A stretch of 64,000 nucleotides of DNA from Akkermansia muciniphila (GCA_945888375.1 CAMCZZ010000018.1:1-64000), one strand, 5' to 3'; counted from the first letter of the stretch, positions 35,215-45,501 are shown. Translations and numbers: made by a program. Notes: generated from the letters alone by a model not told the origin.

Positions 35215-36132
35215 ATGCACCACCAACCTCTTTTCTCCCTGCCCCGCCTGTTTCGCGCTATCTTTTGCGCCACCGCCCTGTTTTTGCTGGCCGGCTGCGA
35301 TCTGAAGATCGTCGATCTCACCCCCAAGGTCCTCCCCGAGAACCCTTCCCGCATCTACACCTTCGCCCTGCGGGTGACGCCCAAGAGCACCAAGGTCGTT
35401 CCCTCGAGCATCCAAGCCCGGATCGTCATCGACGGCCAGATCCACCCGATGACCACTGGCACGCTCGGCAAGGGCGTGTTTGAGCATGAGTTCCAGTTGC
35501 CCGCCGGCCGCGACGAGTTGGCCTACTATTATTTAATCAATTACTCGGTTGAAAACGACGCCGGCATCGTCCGCCGCGAGGACTACACCGACATCACCAA
35601 GACCCGCGTGGTCGGCCGCTACGTGCTCACCATGGAGACCAACCGCGGCCCGGTCGGCGCCCGCATCAGCATCGTCGGCCGCGGTTTCGGCAGTGCCGAC
35701 GTTGTGAAGTTTGATGATGAACCGGTGCGCACGGTGAGCGAGTCGAGCAACGCCCTGAGCTTCTTCGTGCCAGCCGTCGCCACCGGTAAAAACTACCGCG
35801 TCACCCTTGAAGGCGCGGCGGGCAGCTCGCCCGTGGGAACCTTCCGCGTCGACCCCGCCGTCCTCGACGTCTCCCCCGCCCGCCTGGAGCTCACGTCGGG
35901 CGGCGTCCAACCCCTCACCTTCACCGTGCCAAACGTCGCCTCTTCCGGCGGCCAGTTGCTTGATGTCACCACCGACGTCCCCGAAAGCGTGATCATGCCC
36001 GAGGTCATCGTGCCCGAAGGCGCCAACTCCGTGACGATCGACGTCAAGGGCGGCAAACCCGGCACCGGCAACCTCTTCCTAAAAGGCTACGGCAGCTCCG
36101 GCGAAATCACGATCCCGCTGGTCGTGAAGTAA
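35215..36132 (+). CDS. lipoprotein with IPT/TIG-like domain, function unknown
   Basis: A 305-residue predicted lipoprotein: a hydrophobic signal (12-27) ends in the lipobox LLAGC with Cys28 as the lipidation site. The mature chain is beta-rich. Residues about 140-215 look like an IPT/TIG immunoglobulin-like fold (GPVGARISIVGRGFGSADVVKFDD), and the end of the chain contains a second beta-sandwich-like region (PNVASSGGQLLDVTTDVPESV). I do not know its role; it may be a surface or periplasmic binding protein. It starts 31 bases from the divergent hemW and ends before a strong terminator, so it is a single-gene transcript. Confidence 0.8.
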   Translation: MHHQPLFSLPRLFRAIFCATALFLLAGCDLKIVDLTPKVLPENPSRIYTFALRVTPKSTKVVPSSIQARIVIDGQIHPMTTGTLGKGVFEHEFQLPAGRDELAYYYLINYSVENDAGIVRREDYTDITKTRVVGRYVLTMETNRGPVGARISIVGRGFGSADVVKFDDEPVRTVSESSNALSFFVPAVATGKNYRVTLEGAAGSSPVGTFRVDPAVLDVSPARLELTSGGVQPLTFTVPNVASSGGQLLDVTTDVPESVIMPEVIVPEGANSVTIDVKGGKPGTGNLFLKGYGSSGEITIPLVVK

Positions 36133-36160
36133 GGCCCGACCTGTTTCCCCGCCATCATCG

Positions 36161-36193
36161 CGCGGAGCCCGCCCGGGCTCCGCGTTTTTTTTT
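36161..36193 (+). terminator. strong rho-independent terminator
   Basis: A perfect 10-bp stem CGCGGAGCCC/GGGCTCCGCG with a 4-base loop (GCCC) is followed directly by nine T residues (36185-36193). It lies 28 bases after the lipoprotein stop and in its direction. It is the clearest intrinsic terminator in the window. Confidence 0.95.
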
Positions 36194-36204
36194 GGGAGCA
36201 CGCT

Positions 36205-37056
36205 TCAGGCTGCGCGCGCCAACAGGAAGCGATCGCGGCCGCGCAGATCCACCCGCGATTCCCCCGCCGTCAACCCCGCCGCCGCGATCGCCGCGAGCAG
36301 GGCAGCATGCTGGGCCACCCCCGTCTCGAGCGCGAGCCAGCCGCCCGGAGCCAAACGCACCGCCGCCCCCGGGATAATCTTGTGCAAATCGGCCCGCCCC
36401 TCGTCCCCCGCCACCAGCGCCGCCAGGGGATCATGGAGTCGCACCTCCGGCTCGGCCGCCGCCACCTCGTCATCGGTGAGGTAGGGCGGATTACTGATGA
36501 TGAGATCGTAAACAACTCCGGCCGGAAGGGCGGAAAACCAGTCTGATTTTAAAAACTCCACCCGCGCCGCCAGACCGAGCCCGGCGGCATTTTCGCGCGC
36601 CAGGGCCAGGGCGTCGTCGCTCGCGTCCACCGCCGTCACTTGCGACTCCGGCCAGGCCTGGGCCAGCGCCAGAGCCAGCGCGCCGCTGCCCGTGCCTAGG
36701 TCAAGCACCCGGCGGACGCCGCCCCCGCCCGCTTGCGCGAGCACGAGTTCCAGCAACTCCTCTGTCTCGGGCCGGGGGATCAAGGCGCGGCGATCCACCT
36801 TCAAGGTGAGGCCGCCCCACTCGACCGAGCCGACGATATGCTGCAAAGGCTCACGCTGCGCGCGCCGTTTCACCAAGGGCCGGATTTTCTCCAGTTCGGG
36901 CTCGGTGAGTAACCGCTCGAATTGCAGGTAAAGCTGCATGCGCTTGAGGCCAAGGGCGTGCCCGACGATCTGCTCTGCGTTCAGCCGCGCCGGCTCGACG
37001 CCGCGCGCGGCGAAGAAATCCGTGGTCTTGGTGATGATCTCGAGAAGGGACAGCAT
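36205..37056 (-). CDS. prmC: peptide chain release factor N5-glutamine methyltransferase
   Basis: A 283-residue SAM-dependent methyltransferase that modifies the GGQ glutamine of release factors. An N-terminal helical domain (1-80) precedes the Rossmann domain with RPETE (95-99), SAM-binding DLGTGSG (119-125) and catalytic NPPY (189-192). It lies directly downstream of prfA on the same strand, the widely conserved order prfA-prmC, with 107 bases between them. That gap holds a CACGGA inverted-repeat element. The convergent lipoprotein terminator lies 12 bases beyond its stop. Confidence 0.96.
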   Translation of the reverse strand: MLSLLEIITKTTDFFAARGVEPARLNAEQIVGHALGLKRMQLYLQFERLLTEPELEKIRPLVKRRAQREPLQHIVGSVEWGGLTLKVDRRALIPRPETEELLELVLAQAGGGGVRRVLDLGTGSGALALALAQAWPESQVTAVDASDDALALARENAAGLGLAARVEFLKSDWFSALPAGVVYDLIISNPPYLTDDEVAAAEPEVRLHDPLAALVAGDEGRADLHKIIPGAAVRLAPGGWLALETGVAQHAALLAAIAAAGLTAGESRVDLRGRDRFLLARAA

Positions 37057-37073
37057 GAATCTGGTGCGGTTAG

Positions 37074-37160
37074 GAATAGCCCACGGAACGCACGGAAGAC
37101 ACGGAAAGAAAAACCCAGGACTGAACTTCCTTACTCTTTCCGTCTGTTCCGTGGGTTCAA
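37074..37160. repeat. CACGGA-type intergenic inverted repeat, copy 1
   Basis: The left arm (about 37074-37110) reads CCACGGAAC, then two more CACGGAA units at roughly 9-10 base steps. The right arm (about 37135-37160), read in reverse complement, gives CCCACGGAAC then GACGGAAAG. The arms could pair as a long imperfect hairpin. It fills most of the prfA-prmC gap. Related copies are at 40994-41134 and 52485-52591. Confidence 0.7.
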
Positions 37161-37163
37161 AAA

Positions 37164-38291
<1,128 letters not shown>

Positions 38292-38455
38292 GAAGAAGAA
38301 AAGAGAGAGATTCAGGAAACGGTCGGGAAACTTCGGCGGATGAAGCGCTGCGCGGGCGTCTGCGCACTTGCGCGCCGCCGAGTCGGCGGCTTGCCTCGCG
38401 GTCACGCGTCGCGAGCGGGGGCTGTTTTAACCCGCGCTAACGATGCTGATCCGCC

Positions 38456-39490
38456 ATGGCCACGACCCTCTTCACGCAGAACACCATCGCCTGCATCTGG
38501 GATTTCGACAAGACCCTTATCCCCGAATACATGCAGTCGCCGCTTTTCCGGCGCTACGGCATCGACGAGCCGGGCTTCTGGAACGAGACCAACAACCTCG
38601 TCGGCCACTACCGCAAACGCGGCTACGCCCTCTCGCCCGAGATCGCCTACCTGAACCACCTGCTCACCCACGTGCTCGCCGGTAAAATGCCCAAGCTGAG
38701 CAACAAAATCCTGCGCGAGTGCGGCGCGGAAATAAAATTTTACCCCGGCCTGCCCGACTTTTTCCGCCAGTCCCAAGGCTATGTCTCCGAGAAGGAGGCC
38801 TACCGGAAACACGATATCCGCCTCGAACACTACATCGTGAGCACCGGCCTGGCCGAGATGGTGCGCGGGAGCGCCATCGCCCCCTTCGTGGACGGCGTCT
38901 GGGGCTGCGAGTTCATCGAGAACCCACTCCAGCCCGGCTTCCTCAAACAGGGCGACCTCAACCTCGAGGCCGAGGCCGTGATCGCCCAGATCGGCCTCGT
39001 CATCGACAACACGACCAAGACCCGCGCCCTCTTCGAAATCAACAAGGGCACGAACAAAAACCCGGCCATCGACGTGAACGCGAACATCGCCCCCGAGGAT
39101 CGCCGCATCCCTTTTCAGAACATGATCTACATCGCCGACGGCCCGAGCGATGTTCCGAGCTTCTCCGTGACCAAAAAAGGCGGCGGCAAGGCCTACGGCG
39201 TTTACAACCCCAACCGCCCGGATGAGTTCGCCCAAAACGACCGCCTGCGCTCCGCCGGGCGGATCGACCACTACGGCCCCGCCGATTACCGCCCCGATAG
39301 CAGCACCGCGCAATGGCTGCGCATGCACATCCAGGCTATCTGCGATCGCATCGTGGCCGACCGCGAGAGCGCCCTCGCCGCCCGCATCGCCCGCCCCCCC
39401 CGCCACCTTAACGCATCGCCCGAGGAGGAGGCCGCCCGCCGCGCCGCCGCCGAGGCCGCCGCCGCGCCAAAGCAGCAGACCTTCCTGTGA
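38456..39490 (+). CDS. HAD-superfamily phosphatase
   Basis: A 344-residue haloacid-dehalogenase-fold protein. Motif I IWDFDKTLI gives the nucleophile Asp16 and acid/base Asp18. Motif II is probably IVSTG (near 127). Motif IV is IADGPSDVPSF (near 225-235), with acidic Mg2+ ligands. A large alpha-helical insertion and cap (about 24-120) includes LSPEIAYLNHLLTHVLAGKMPKLS. The C-terminal tail is Ala- and Glu-rich and likely disordered. SerB-type phosphoserine phosphatase is the nearest general group, but the substrate is not predictable. It is divergent from prfA and has no clear operon partner. Confidence 0.85.
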   Translation: MATTLFTQNTIACIWDFDKTLIPEYMQSPLFRRYGIDEPGFWNETNNLVGHYRKRGYALSPEIAYLNHLLTHVLAGKMPKLSNKILRECGAEIKFYPGLPDFFRQSQGYVSEKEAYRKHDIRLEHYIVSTGLAEMVRGSAIAPFVDGVWGCEFIENPLQPGFLKQGDLNLEAEAVIAQIGLVIDNTTKTRALFEINKGTNKNPAIDVNANIAPEDRRIPFQNMIYIADGPSDVPSFSVTKKGGGKAYGVYNPNRPDEFAQNDRLRSAGRIDHYGPADYRPDSSTAQWLRMHIQAICDRIVADRESALAARIARPPRHLNASPEEEAARRAAAEAAAAPKQQTFL

Positions 39491-39595
39491 CTATTGGCGC
39501 GTCCCCCGCCCCCGGCCGGGTGACATTCCGGCGAAGCCGCGCCGGAACGAAGCGTTTCCCTTTGGCCTGAAACATGCGCCGTGCATGCTATCCGC

Positions 39596-40978
39596 ATGTC
39601 GCCCCGCTCCCCTTTGCTCCAGTCCGCCGTAGCTACCCTGCTCACCTTAGCCGCAATCGCCGCGCACGCCGCCGGCACCCTCGTTTCGGGCCCTATGCTG
39701 GGCTACCAGAGCCACCGCGAAGTCCTGATCGGCCTCGAGACCCGCGACGCCCAGCAGGTGCTCCTCGAATACAGAATCGCCGGCCGCCCCGAGACCGCCC
39801 GGACCGTGGCCATCACCACCCCCTGGGTCTCCCCCGCCGGCGGCCAGCCCCTGAAGTTCGTCCTACCTCTGCTCGAAATGGGCGCGACTTACACCTATTC
39901 CGTGCGCATCGATGGAAAAATCCAGGAGTTCCCCTATTCCTTATCCTTCAAGACCACCAACCAGTGGGAATGGCGCAAGGGCCCGCCCGCCTTCTCCTTT
40001 CTCTTTGGCTCCTGCGCCTACTTGAACGACTCCGCCTACGACCGCCCGGGCAAACCCTATGGCCAAGACACCGGAATCTTTGGGCACATGGCCGCCAGCG
40101 GCGCCGATTTCACCGTCTGGGGCGGCGACAATCTCTACCTGCGCGAGGCCGATTACTCCTCCGTCTCCGGCATCTGGTATCGCTACTCCCGCGACTTCGC
40201 CGCCCCCGCTCTGCAAAAACTCTTTGCCGTGATGCCCCACTACCGGACTTGGGACGACCACGACTACGGCCCGGATAACGCCAACCAGTCCTACGAGTTC
40301 AAGGATGTCACCCTCGCCGCCTTCAAGGCCTACTCCGGCAACCCTACCTACGGCGAGCCCGACCACCCCGGCGTCTATGGCAAATTCATCTGGGGCGACG
40401 CCGCCTTCTTCCTGCTGGATGACCGCTATTACCGCGATGAGACCCTCCTCGATCAGGACGCAAATCCGCAAAAAAGCGTCTGGGGCGCCAGGCAGTTCAA
40501 CTGGTTAAAACAATCCCTGCTCTATTCGAAGGCGCAGAAGAACCATGCTTTCCGCTTTATCGTGACCGGTGGCCAGATCGTGCAGACCATGATAAAAACC
40601 GCCCGCTCCGAGACCCATGAACTCTACCGGCGCGAGCGCCAGGAGTTGATCAAATTCATCCAGGACAATCAGATCGGCGGGGTGATCTTCCTCACCGGCG
40701 ACGTCCACCACACCGCCCTCTACCGCCGCCCGCTGACCGCGACCCAGTCGATCTACGAGCTCACCTCTTCGCCCCTATCCAGCGGTTCCTGGGCCGCCGC
40801 CGAGAGCGAAAAAGCCTCGGATCCGTGCGTCGTCGCCGGCACCATCGTCGGCACCCAAAACTACTGCCAGATCACCATCACCGGCCCCGCGGATGCCCGC
40901 GCCGTGGTCATCAAGTGCCACGACAAAACCAACGCCGTCCAGTGGGAGCAGACCATCCCGTCCGCCACCCTGCGCTAA
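39596..40978 (+). CDS. secreted PhoD-like alkaline phosphatase/phosphodiesterase
   Basis: A 460-residue secreted metallophosphoesterase. A signal peptide (about 1-25, ending AAIAAHAA) leads to a fibronectin/PhoD N-terminal domain (TLVSGPMLGYQSHREVLIGL) and then the catalytic domain. Metal-binding segments are FLFGSCA, VWGGDNLYLREADY, RTWDDHDYGPDNANQ and FLTGDVHHTALYR. These match the PhoD (PF09423) group, which uses Fe3+/Ca2+ to hydrolyse phosphomono- and diesters. WDDHDYG is diagnostic. An in-frame ATG at 39581 is a second possible start. The gap to the next gene holds a CACGGA inverted-repeat element. Confidence 0.9.
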   Translation: MSPRSPLLQSAVATLLTLAAIAAHAAGTLVSGPMLGYQSHREVLIGLETRDAQQVLLEYRIAGRPETARTVAITTPWVSPAGGQPLKFVLPLLEMGATYTYSVRIDGKIQEFPYSLSFKTTNQWEWRKGPPAFSFLFGSCAYLNDSAYDRPGKPYGQDTGIFGHMAASGADFTVWGGDNLYLREADYSSVSGIWYRYSRDFAAPALQKLFAVMPHYRTWDDHDYGPDNANQSYEFKDVTLAAFKAYSGNPTYGEPDHPGVYGKFIWGDAAFFLLDDRYYRDETLLDQDANPQKSVWGARQFNWLKQSLLYSKAQKNHAFRFIVTGGQIVQTMIKTARSETHELYRRERQELIKFIQDNQIGGVIFLTGDVHHTALYRRPLTATQSIYELTSSPLSSGSWAAAESEKASDPCVVAGTIVGTQNYCQITITGPADARAVVIKCHDKTNAVQWEQTIPSATLR

Positions 40979-40993
40979 TACACCCCGTTCGGA

Positions 40994-41134
40994 TTTATAA
41001 ACCACGGATGGCACCGATGGGCACGGATAAACCGATTTCCGTAAGTCTGAAACCCCGTAACCGGCGGCTTCTCTGATCATCTGATCGGAGCCCCTTCGCA
41101 TCCGTGTTCTTCGTGTAATCCGTGGTGAATAAAA
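40994..41134. repeat. CACGGA-type intergenic inverted repeat, copy 2
   Basis: The left arm (40994-41032) reads TTTATAAACCACGGATGGC, then CACCGATGGG and CACGGATAAA at 10-base steps. The right arm (41099-41134), in reverse complement, reads TTCACCACGGATTACACGAA followed by GAACACGGATG. The arms match over about 35 bases. It lies between the PhoD-like phosphatase and amn, on an otherwise unremarkable 180-base gap. Confidence 0.75.
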
Positions 41135-41158
41135 ACCTCTCCATATAAACTACGTCCC

Positions 41159-41992
41159 GTGGCCAAATCCTCCAAAAAACCACCCGTTCCCGCGCCCGTC
41201 GGCCCCGCCGCACCTTTCCCGCTCAAAACCCGCCGAGATATCGTGGAGAACTGGCTGCCCCGCTACACCGGCGTGCCGCTGGCCGAGTTCGGCGACTACA
41301 TCCTGCTGACTAATTTCCAGCGCTACGTGCAGCTCTTCGCCAAGCAGCACGGCGTGCCGGTGCGCGGTCGCGACAAGCCCATGCCGAGCGCCACGGCCGG
41401 ACGCATTACGATTATCAACTTCGGTATGGGCAGCGCCACCGCCGCCACCGTGATGGATCTGCTCTCCGCCGTGACCCCAAAGGCCGTGCTCTTTCTCGGC
41501 AAATGCGGGGGCGTGAAACACCGCGCCGAGCTGGGCGACTTCATCCTGCCGATCGCCGCCATCCGCGGTGAAGGCACGAGCAACGACTACTTCCCCCCCG
41601 AGGTCCCCGCCCTGCCCGCCTTCGCCCTCCAAAAGGCCATCTCCACCACCATCCGTGACCATGCCCGGGATTACTACACCGGCACCGTCTACACCACCAA
41701 CCGCCGCGTCTGGGAACATGATGCCGACTTCAAGGCCTACCTGAAAAAGATCCGCTGCCTCGCCATCGATATGGAGACCGCGACGATTTTCAGCGTCGGC
41801 TTTTTTAACGAAATCCCCACCGGCGCCCTCCTCCTCGTCTCCGACCAGCCCATGAGCCCCGAGGGCATCAAGACCGCCGCCAGCGACAAAGCGGTCGATC
41901 ACACCTACGTCGCCGACCACCTGCGCATCGGCATCGCTTCCCTCAACCAGCTCATCCACCAAGGCCTGACCGTAAAACACCTGATTTTTTAA
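41159..41992 (+). CDS. amn: AMP nucleosidase, short form
   Basis: A 277-residue member of the nucleoside phosphorylase superfamily that matches the C-terminal catalytic part of AMP nucleosidase, which cleaves AMP to adenine and ribose 5-phosphate. Family motifs are MGSATAATVMDLL, VLFLGKCGGVKHRAELGDFI, IRGEGTSNDYFPPEVPALP, and AIDMETATIFSVGFFNEI with the catalytic acidic pair. The E. coli enzyme is about 480 residues with an N-terminal regulatory domain that is missing here. The GTG start at 41159 is the first start after the repeat element. It is followed by an inverted repeat at 42002. Confidence 0.88.
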   Translation: MAKSSKKPPVPAPVGPAAPFPLKTRRDIVENWLPRYTGVPLAEFGDYILLTNFQRYVQLFAKQHGVPVRGRDKPMPSATAGRITIINFGMGSATAATVMDLLSAVTPKAVLFLGKCGGVKHRAELGDFILPIAAIRGEGTSNDYFPPEVPALPAFALQKAISTTIRDHARDYYTGTVYTTNRRVWEHDADFKAYLKKIRCLAIDMETATIFSVGFFNEIPTGALLLVSDQPMSPEGIKTAASDKAVDHTYVADHLRIGIASLNQLIHQGLTVKHLIF

Positions 41993-42001
41993 CCCGGATA
42001 C

Positions 42002-42027
42002 CGCGATTATCCCGGCGGATTATCGCG
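42002..42027. terminator. hairpin after amn
   Basis: An 11-bp arm pair CGCGATTATCC/GGATTATCGCG with one T-T mismatch and loop CGGC lies 10 bases after the amn stop. There is no T-tract after it; a T6 run lies inside the end of amn just before. It may still terminate amn or mark the 227-base convergent gap to the sugar permease gene. The remainder of that gap shows nothing I recognise. Confidence 0.4.
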
Positions 42028-42226
42028 CAAATTATTGAGCCAGAAATTCCACTATAAACGAGGTATCCAGGCTTAATGCTGCCCGGTGCCATTGAAGTTC
42101 CGGCATTTACCGAGCTTCTTCGTCATTTGGCGGCAATGCGTGTTTCGCTTGGCGGTTGCTCCCTTCGAATCGCCGCACCGAAATGAAATCGGGCACGCCA
42201 GCCCAAAGGGCGAAAAGCCCCGAGCC

Positions 42227-43093
42227 TTAACCCTTCACTGCGCCACTGGTCAGTCCGGCGATAAACTCTTTTTGGAGAAGAAGAAAAAGAGCCAACACAG
42301 GGGCGATCGAGACCATCGTGCCCGACATGATGAGGCCGTAGTCCGTTCCATACAGCCCCCGCAACTGGTTGATGGCCACGGAGAGCGGGAAAGAGTCCGG
42401 ATCCTGTAAAACAATCTGCGGACCGATGAAGTTGTTCCAGGTGCCGAGGAAGGTGATCATCAGGTAGGCTCCAATCATCGGTCGCACCAGGGGGAGCACG
42501 ATCGTAAAAAAGATCCGAAACTCCCCCGCTCCGTCGATGCGGGCACTCTCAATCAGCGTCGCAGGCACGGCATTCACCATCGCCTGCCGGAATAGGAAAA
42601 CCCCAAAGGCCGGCGTCAGCCCAGGGAGAATTAAGCCCGCGAAACTGTTCAGCAAACCCAAGTCGTAGAGCAATTTATAGCCCGGGGCCATGAGCAGCGA
42701 ACCGGGCACGACCAAGGCGGCCAGAACGAGTGAAGTCACCAACCCCCGTCCCGCGAAACGAAATTTCGCGAGCGCGTAGCCCGCCAGCGAGCAGCAAAAG
42801 GTCGCCAGCAGGGCGGAAGTCGCGGAGAGGAAGATGGAATTGGTCAAGGCCACCCCGATGCCGAGCTCCTTGAACAAACGCACAAAATTGACCAACGTCA
42901 GCCTCCCCCAGGCCACGCCAAGAAATCCGTCACCCAAGGGGAGAAAGTTGGAGGTAAAGATGTCGGCGTTGGTCTTGAACGCCGCGCACACCAACCACGC
43001 GAAGGGGATCAGGGTAAAAATCCCCGCCACCGTCAGCGCGATGTAGATGGGGATGAGCAGGAGTTTCTGACGTTGGGCGTGGGAGAGGGACAT
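42227..43093 (-). CDS. carbohydrate ABC transporter permease (MalG type)
   Basis: A 288-residue inner-membrane permease with six predicted helices. The cytoplasmic EAA loop lies in ESARIDGAGEFRIFFTIVLPL, the ATPase-docking motif of the MalG family. The C-terminus ends LLLQKEFIAGLTSGAVKG, typical of MalG/LacG proteins. It is the third gene of an operon with the other permease (39-base gap) and a binding protein. No ATP-binding subunit gene is present, so a shared MsmK/MalK-like ATPase elsewhere in the genome is expected, as in many sugar CUT1 systems. Confidence 0.93.
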   Translation of the reverse strand: MSLSHAQRQKLLLIPIYIALTVAGIFTLIPFAWLVCAAFKTNADIFTSNFLPLGDGFLGVAWGRLTLVNFVRLFKELGIGVALTNSIFLSATSALLATFCCSLAGYALAKFRFAGRGLVTSLVLAALVVPGSLLMAPGYKLLYDLGLLNSFAGLILPGLTPAFGVFLFRQAMVNAVPATLIESARIDGAGEFRIFFTIVLPLVRPMIGAYLMITFLGTWNNFIGPQIVLQDPDSFPLSVAINQLRGLYGTDYGLIMSGTMVSIAPVLALFLLLQKEFIAGLTSGAVKG

Positions 43094-43132
43094 GGGAGCA
43101 GGGGCGGGGGGGCGGGCCGGGGTAGTGACGGT

Positions 43133-44062
43133 TCAGCTCTCTTCCTGGCGTTTATTCAGCCACCGCTGGCCCAAGGCAAAGGAGCCCATCAGCAGGGCGA
43201 GAACCCAACCGACGGCGCTGGCGTAGCCGAGGTCACCGGTGACGAAACCGTTGTCGTAGAGATACATCACGATGGTGAGTCCGCGATTATCCGGACCCGC
43301 GCCAATCAGCAGGATGTAGGGGAGCTCAAAAAGCTGGAGCGAACCCAGCAGGGACATCAGCACCACGAAGGTGCCGACGGGTAAGATCTCCGGCAGCACG
43401 ACGTGGCGAAACCGGTGCCAAGGGCCGGCCCCATCGAGGGCGGCCGCTTCCATCAGCTCCTCCGGCACCCCCTGCAAGGCCGCCAGGAAATAAACCATGT
43501 TGAAGCCCGCATAGAGCCAGAGGGCCGCGAGGATGAGTGCCGGCATCACGTAGATCTGCAGCCAGGGAAACTCCGGGTCAAAGGCGGGGAAAAAATCATG
43601 CAAAACACTGTTAACCAAGCCAGTGCGTGGGGCAAAGATAAGGGAGAAAAGCAGCCCCACAAAAACGAGCCCCACCAGCGAGGGCGCGAAGAAGACCAAC
43701 CGGAAGACCGTGCGCCCGCGCAGTCCGGGACGATTGAGCAACAGAGCCAGCCCGAGCGAGACCGGGAGTTGCAGAAAAACCGAGCCGGCCGCGAAAAGCG
43801 CCGTGTTGCTGACGGCCTTCCAAAACAGCGGATCTTGCAATAAGAACGAAAAATTAGCCAAACCCACCCAAGCGGTGCTTTTGGGGCCAAAAGTCTGCTG
43901 GCAGGCCATGACGACCGACTGGATCAAGGGCCAAACCAGGAACACGCCAAAGGTGAGCAAAAACGGCGCGAGGAACACCCAGGGCACCCACACCGGCTCG
44001 GCGCGATAGCGACGGACGACGGCGGCGGAGGCGGGCGCGGAGCGGGCAGCGGGGGCAGACAT
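43133..44062 (-). CDS. carbohydrate ABC transporter permease (MalF/UgpA type)
   Basis: A 309-residue permease with about six membrane segments after a short N-terminal cytoplasmic stretch rich in Ala and Pro. VPWVFLAPFLLTFGVFLVWPL is the first helix. The EAA motif is EELMEAAALDGAGPWHRFRHVVLP. It forms the heterodimeric membrane channel with the MalG-type permease downstream. The solute-binding protein gene is upstream on the same strand, 29 bases away. The substrate is not predictable; a pectin-derived oligosaccharide is possible but is only an inference from the genome's habit. Confidence 0.93.
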   Translation of the reverse strand: MSAPAARSAPASAAVVRRYRAEPVWVPWVFLAPFLLTFGVFLVWPLIQSVVMACQQTFGPKSTAWVGLANFSFLLQDPLFWKAVSNTALFAAGSVFLQLPVSLGLALLLNRPGLRGRTVFRLVFFAPSLVGLVFVGLLFSLIFAPRTGLVNSVLHDFFPAFDPEFPWLQIYVMPALILAALWLYAGFNMVYFLAALQGVPEELMEAAALDGAGPWHRFRHVVLPEILPVGTFVVLMSLLGSLQLFELPYILLIGAGPDNRGLTIVMYLYDNGFVTGDLGYASAVGWVLALLMGSFALGQRWLNKRQEES

Positions 44063-44091
44063 GGGCGGGGTTGGAAAGCAGGCGGAAGGCT

Positions 44092-45501
44092 TTAGCGGGC
44101 AGGGGCCTCAGGATGAAGGAAAACATTGCGATTGATCATTTTCTCCATGCGCTTTTGCGCATCGGCCAAGCGTTCGCGGGCCTCGGGCAAGAGCACCGCG
44201 GGATCGGCGATATCTTCCCGGGCCACGCGGTCGGCCAGCGCGATCAGCACCTCATTGACGCGGTAAAGCGCGGGCAGGTTATAGGGCGAGGCGGGTCGCA
44301 GCGGCACGTCCCCGGCCTGGGCGATAAAAAGCCGGCCGCTCGCCTGGCCGCCAAAGTAGGGATCGGGCGCGAAAAATGCCGGGTGGTCCCACGAACCCTT
44401 GAAGGGCGGGATGATGGTCGTGCGCTTAAAAAACGCCGCGTGCGTCTCGGGATCAAGGTAGAGGCGCTTTGCCAGCACCCAAGAGGCTTCTATGTCTTTG
44501 CTAGACATAGTGATACCGAGCATGGTGCCGCCCACCACACTGGTGCGAAGGCCGCCTTTTTCCCAGGCCGGCAAGGGCATGAGCCGCAATTTCCCCCCAA
44601 GGTCGGGCATGTCGAGTTTCCAGATGCCGGCCAGCCAATCAGGCATCAGCGCGGCCACCACCACCCCCTGCAGGCGCAGGGCGTTACCCGCAGCGGTAAA
44701 ATCCGGGGCGTCCACCGCGATGCGGCGCGGGCCACCGCACCAAGTGGCGAGGCTGGCGAGGACGAAGGCATTCCGCTCGGTGGCGATGGCCACACGCTCG
44801 TCGGCATCAAACAGTCCGCCGCCGGCCTGGAGCAGGAGCAACTCCATCAGATCGCGGTTATTGGGCCAGAAATTCAGCAAATAGCGGTCCGGGCGCCCAT
44901 CCCCGTCGCCATCGGCCATGAGGGGACGCATGGCGGCGAAAAACTCCGCCCAAGTTTCGACTTTCGATAGATCGATGCCGGCCGCCTCCACCAGGTCGGC
45001 GCGATAGACCAGCATGACCGGATGCACATCGTGCGGGAGACCGAAGATGCGTCCACGCGAAGTCCAGGGGGCGAAAGAGGGGCCATTGATCTTATCCATC
45101 AACCCCTCCGCTTTCAATCGGTCGGTGAGATCGACAAACCCCACATCCTCCAGCGGGCCCGTGAAGGCCCGGCAGGCCATGGAGCGTTCCGTCTCCACCA
45201 AGTCAGCGACCGGGGTGCCTGACATGAAGCCCGATAACATCCGCCGTTCCAGCGCGGGTCCATTGATGAGCAAACTCTCCACCTGCGTCGCCGGGGTGGG
45301 TTGCTCGGCGTTCCAGCGATTAAAAATCGGCGTGTAAACCGCCACGTGCCCCTTGGCAAAAAGCCAGTGGCTCATTCCGGTCGTCCGCGCGCCGGGCCGC
45401 CCCGCGATCAAGCCCGCCGCGCCCAACATCAGCGCAAGGAGCACCCAGACGGCCGGCGTGGTGACGGCGAAAAACGCGCGCAGGCGGGAGAAAACAGACA
45501 T
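44092..45501 (-). CDS. membrane-anchored carbohydrate ABC transporter substrate-binding protein
   Basis: A 469-residue extracellular solute-binding protein of the sugar (family 1) type. It has an N-terminal membrane segment (about 10-32, VWVLLALMLGAAGLIAG) with no lipobox and no clear signal-peptidase site, so it may stay anchored by an uncleaved helix. The mature part contains GLPHDVHPVMLVYRADLVEAAGIDL and TWAEFFAAMRPLMADGDGDG, both typical of family 1. It is the first gene of the three-gene ABC operon with two downstream permeases. The ATG at 45501 is the first in-frame start. Confidence 0.88.
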   Translation of the reverse strand: MSVFSRLRAFFAVTTPAVWVLLALMLGAAGLIAGRPGARTTGMSHWLFAKGHVAVYTPIFNRWNAEQPTPATQVESLLINGPALERRMLSGFMSGTPVADLVETERSMACRAFTGPLEDVGFVDLTDRLKAEGLMDKINGPSFAPWTSRGRIFGLPHDVHPVMLVYRADLVEAAGIDLSKVETWAEFFAAMRPLMADGDGDGRPDRYLLNFWPNNRDLMELLLLQAGGGLFDADERVAIATERNAFVLASLATWCGGPRRIAVDAPDFTAAGNALRLQGVVVAALMPDWLAGIWKLDMPDLGGKLRLMPLPAWEKGGLRTSVVGGTMLGITMSSKDIEASWVLAKRLYLDPETHAAFFKRTTIIPPFKGSWDHPAFFAPDPYFGGQASGRLFIAQAGDVPLRPASPYNLPALYRVNEVLIALADRVAREDIADPAVLLPEARERLADAQKRMEKMINRNVFLHPEAPAR

